Source: Verrucomicrobiota bacterium (lineage in GTDB: Bacteria; Verrucomicrobiota; Verrucomicrobiia; Limisphaerales; JACRJZ01). From it: a stretch of DNA of 6,286 bases. Below the pieces are notes generated by a model that was given only the letters and a program-made list of their open reading frames with translations, made no database searches and had not been told where the DNA came from. The position numbers were made by a program, and so were the translations under genes. Shown here piece by piece: positions 4,146 to 6,286 of this stretch; the first letter of the stretch is position 1; every line of letters starts with the position of its first letter. The stretch lies in contig JAKLEJ010000222.1 in assembly GCA_022711695.1 (NCBI GenBank), positions 1 through 6,286 of the forward strand, given 5' to 3'.

Positions 4146-6286
4146 TCACTTTTCTTCCAGCAGCCGCACCGGCCCGAGCAACCCCGAGACCATCAGGGGC
4201 GTCTCGCGGGTGAGCTTTCGAATGTTGGTGCGCGTGAGGCGCTTCTCCGGCGGCAGCGATTGATCGCCGATGATGCGGTTGGGCCAGAAGTTCACCACTT
4301 CGACTTCCAGCGCGTTGTCGGCGCGCTGTAGCGCCCCGGTGACCTCCACCCGGAACGGCGGCGCCCAGACGATGCCCAGGGCTTTGCCGTTGAGCCGCAC
4401 CTCGGCCAACTCGCGCGCCTCGCCCAGGTCCAGCCAGACACGCCGGCCCGCCGCCGGCGCGGCGTCGAGATCGAAGGTCTTCCTGTAGATGGCCGAGCCG
4501 GAGTAATGCCGGATCCCCGGCTCGGGGCGGGTGGTCCAGCTTGACAGGGTGTCGAACCGGGCCTGTTCGGGGCCTCCCCATTTGACGTCGAACTTCACCG
4601 TCCATGGGCCCGTGAGTTCCTGCCGGGACTCCCAGGCGGGCGCATTGGCGGTTCCGGCCGGCGGATGCGCGGATGCGCGGTCCCGAAACACCACGAACCA
4701 GGACCCGTACGGCGGGAACTCCAGCGGCACGGACACCGTTCCTCTGCCTGGCGCGTAGTCCGTGGCAAACCGCCGCTCGGCCGTCACCGCATTCCACAGT
4801 TCGGGCGCCCGATCCGCCACCCGGAAGACGCAGCGCGCCGTTTCCCATCGATTCGAGCGGTTGGCCACAAAATAGATGTCCGTGCCCCCATCGCGTCGGT
4901 GAATGTAATCCAGGGCGGTCTGGTCATCGACGCCCTGCCACGCGAAGTCTGGCGCCACCCCGTCCGCCTGCAGGATATCGCGCGCGGTCTTGTCGGCGAT
5001 GACGCGGCCGCGGCCGTGGGCGCGAGTTCCCGCGGTCTCGCCGCTTCCCCACAACTCGCCGGCCAACCGGGCCACTTCAGCATCGCTTTCCGGGTAGCCA
5101 TGCAGCCCGCTGGCCTGGGAAGGCCGCGGGCCAAGAACGGTCGCGCCGGCCTCGACCAGCGTTTTGATCTTGCGCAGGGCCGGCAGGGACACGATCGGCC
5201 TGGGCGGCAACACCAGCAGCCGGTAGCTCATGCCGTCGGGCAGCGTCAGCCGGCCGTCCCGGACGGAGAGCCGCTCCAGGAGCGCCTCCTCGGAGAGAAC
5301 GTCGTAGTCGTAGCCAGGCAGGACGCGCGCGGGGTCGCTGCGTTTGAGCTGCGAGAAATTGGGCACGTGGTCCCCGTAGTAATAGCAGGCGTCGGCGACG
5401 AAGAGGCCCTGCTGGAGCATCCATTGACAGCGGTTGAGGTAGGCCAGGAACGGGCGCGATTTGGGCCACCAGGTCGAGTTGGGGTTGAAGTGAGTTCCCG
5501 CGAAGTACTGGATGCCCGGCAGGCCCTGTTCGAGGGGGGAGCAGACGAAGGCGTGCCAGACCAGCAGGTTCAGGCCCTCGCAAGCCGCCTGGTCGAAGGA
5601 AGGCTTGAGATTATCCCAAAGGGTCTCCTGCCAGTGCGGCCCGATGGTGGTGAAGCCTTCGGCGGCGACGAGACGCCGCCCGTAAGTGTGCGCTGCCGAG
5701 GCGGGCTGTTTGACGAAGAATCGGTTCGAGTCGCCCACCCGGTGCCGCCAAGACCAGGCCCAGAACTCGGACATGGGCGTGTCCGTCCAGCCCAGGCAGC
5801 GCTGGGCGTCGATCGGCACCGCGTGGGGCCCGCCCGCCTCGGGATGGATTTGCATTCCGTGGCGGCGCGCGCCGTCGCGGAACAGGCGGTAGTGGTTGTC
5901 GATGGCCAGGTCCCCCAGGGTGCGGCGGAAGTCGTGGAGGAAGCGGTTGCTGATGGGCCGGCTGTCAACGATGCGCCCGGCAATCGCCGGCAGGAACGGC
6001 AGCAGATCGTAGCCGCGGCGGCGGCGGAACTCCTCGCGCAGCGAGGGGGTCCAGTTGATGGCTTCCACCTCCCAGCTATCGGTGTGCAGATACTTGAGCG
6101 TGCGGCCCGCCAGCGGCCCGGCGTCGGCGATCAGCGGCTCGACCACCGCGTTCCAGTAGCGTCGAAAGGCCCCGCCATCCAGCACATCGAGCGCGAAGCC
6201 CTTCCAGCCGTCGCTCGAGGTCGAGACTCTCGAGTGGTCCCCGATGGTGCAGCCGAAGCGCAGGATTTCCCAGGCGCCCGCGGGCG
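4146..6286 (-). CDS. GH106-type alpha-L-rhamnosidase, 5'-truncated at window end
   Basis: The frame is open through the right edge, so the N-terminus and any signal peptide are outside the window; 712 C-terminal residues are visible. A GTG at 6185 is internal, since coding sequence of good character (WEILRFGCTIGDHSRVSTSSDGWKGFALD) continues upstream. By sequence style this is a glycoside hydrolase of the GH106 family, which removes terminal alpha-L-rhamnose from glycans with inversion and Ca dependence. Landmarks by fragment residue are LHTDSWE (66-72), HPEAGGPH (147-154), MSEFWAWS (171-178) and AAEGFTT (from 207), all conserved-looking acidic or His motifs of a TIM-barrel active site. A middle region ending around LLVLPP and ETLVEAG-like segments follows. 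The last roughly 158 residues (555-712) resemble a galactose-binding-like beta-sandwich (LTGPWTVKFD, YRKTFDL, VWLDLGEA, EVRLNGKALGIVWAPPFRVEV). Family members usually have 800-1100 aa. Such enzymes are typically exported, but this cannot be seen here. The broad glycoside hydrolase assignment is firmer than the exact substrate. Confidence 0.8.
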   Translation of the reverse strand, partial: PAGAWEILRFGCTIGDHSRVSTSSDGWKGFALDVLDGGAFRRYWNAVVEPLIADAGPLAGRTLKYLHTDSWEVEAINWTPSLREEFRRRRGYDLLPFLPAIAGRIVDSRPISNRFLHDFRRTLGDLAIDNHYRLFRDGARRHGMQIHPEAGGPHAVPIDAQRCLGWTDTPMSEFWAWSWRHRVGDSNRFFVKQPASAAHTYGRRLVAAEGFTTIGPHWQETLWDNLKPSFDQAACEGLNLLVWHAFVCSPLEQGLPGIQYFAGTHFNPNSTWWPKSRPFLAYLNRCQWMLQQGLFVADACYYYGDHVPNFSQLKRSDPARVLPGYDYDVLSEEALLERLSVRDGRLTLPDGMSYRLLVLPPRPIVSLPALRKIKTLVEAGATVLGPRPSQASGLHGYPESDAEVARLAGELWGSGETAGTRAHGRGRVIADKTARDILQADGVAPDFAWQGVDDQTALDYIHRRDGGTDIYFVANRSNRWETARCVFRVADRAPELWNAVTAERRFATDYAPGRGTVSVPLEFPPYGSWFVVFRDRASAHPPAGTANAPAWESRQELTGPWTVKFDVKWGGPEQARFDTLSSWTTRPEPGIRHYSGSAIYRKTFDLDAAPAAGRRVWLDLGEARELAEVRLNGKALGIVWAPPFRVEVTGALQRADNALEVEVVNFWPNRIIGDQSLPPEKRLTRTNIRKLTRETPLMVSGLLGPVRLLEEK

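Noticed and set aside
2783..4213. 476-aa open frame on the + strand
   Set aside because: It runs across the TPR gene, the promoter region and galE in a different frame, with an Arg/Gly/Pro-rich composition typical of a shadow.
4661..4680. Tandem 8-mer GCGGATGC repeated twice
   Set aside because: It is only two and a half copies in a Pro/Ala-rich stretch of the hydrolase coding sequence, with no sign of a functional array.
3865..4848. 327-aa minus-strand frame spanning the end of galE and the hydrolase 3' end
   Set aside because: It overlaps two well-supported genes out of frame, and its composition is low in complexity and rich in Arg/Gly/Ala.
6214..6234. Two CTCGAG copies near the right edge
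   Set aside because: They are short palindromes within conserved hydrolase coding sequence, expected by chance at this GC content.

Overview
This is a GC-rich, tightly packed bacterial window with five protein genes, two of them cut by the window edges. The order is nrfA (3' part, +) and selD (+), then a membrane-anchored TPR protein (-), then galE (+), then a GH106-type alpha-L-rhamnosidase (-, N-terminal part outside the window). The combination of respiratory ammonifying nitrite reductase, selenocysteine use and a large rhamnose-releasing hydrolase suggests an anaerobic or facultative polysaccharide degrader. A member of the PVC group such as a Verrucomicrobium would fit, but that placement is an impression from gene content and style, not a phylogenetic result.

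Bases 1-2109 are the most informative part. The nrfA fragment shows all five haem motifs of pentahaem cytochrome c nitrite reductase. The first, catalytic haem site reads CLHCH rather than the classical CxxCK, so the proximal ligand would be His instead of Lys. Directly behind it, with a Shine-Dalgarno sequence overlapping the end of nrfA, lies selD (selenide, water dikinase). A conventional reading would start selD at 1102 and lose its catalytic N-terminus, because the active-site codon at 1081-1083 is an in-frame TGA. The real gene starts at about 1030 and encodes selenocysteine at residue 18. A perfect 7-bp hairpin with a UGGC loop, 12 nt after the TGA, fits a bacterial SECIS element. The organism should therefore have the complete Sec machinery (SelA, SelB, SelC), and its SelD would be needed for its own synthesis.

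Bases 2110-3137 hold a TPR protein on the opposite strand, convergent with selD (24 nt between stop codons) and divergent from galE. The roughly 100-bp divergent region contains a plausible sigma70 promoter for the TPR gene that would give a nearly leaderless mRNA, and a perfect 12-bp palindrome upstream of galE. Bases 3138-4109 encode a complete UDP-glucose 4-epimerase. It converges on the hydrolase gene at 4146-6286 with 36 nt between them, containing a GC-rich hairpin but no clear U-tract.

Functionally, nrfA and selD look co-transcribed. The TPR, galE and hydrolase genes are separate units with no obvious pathway link, beyond galE and the hydrolase both being carbohydrate-related. No mobile element, CRISPR array, tRNA or rRNA is visible.
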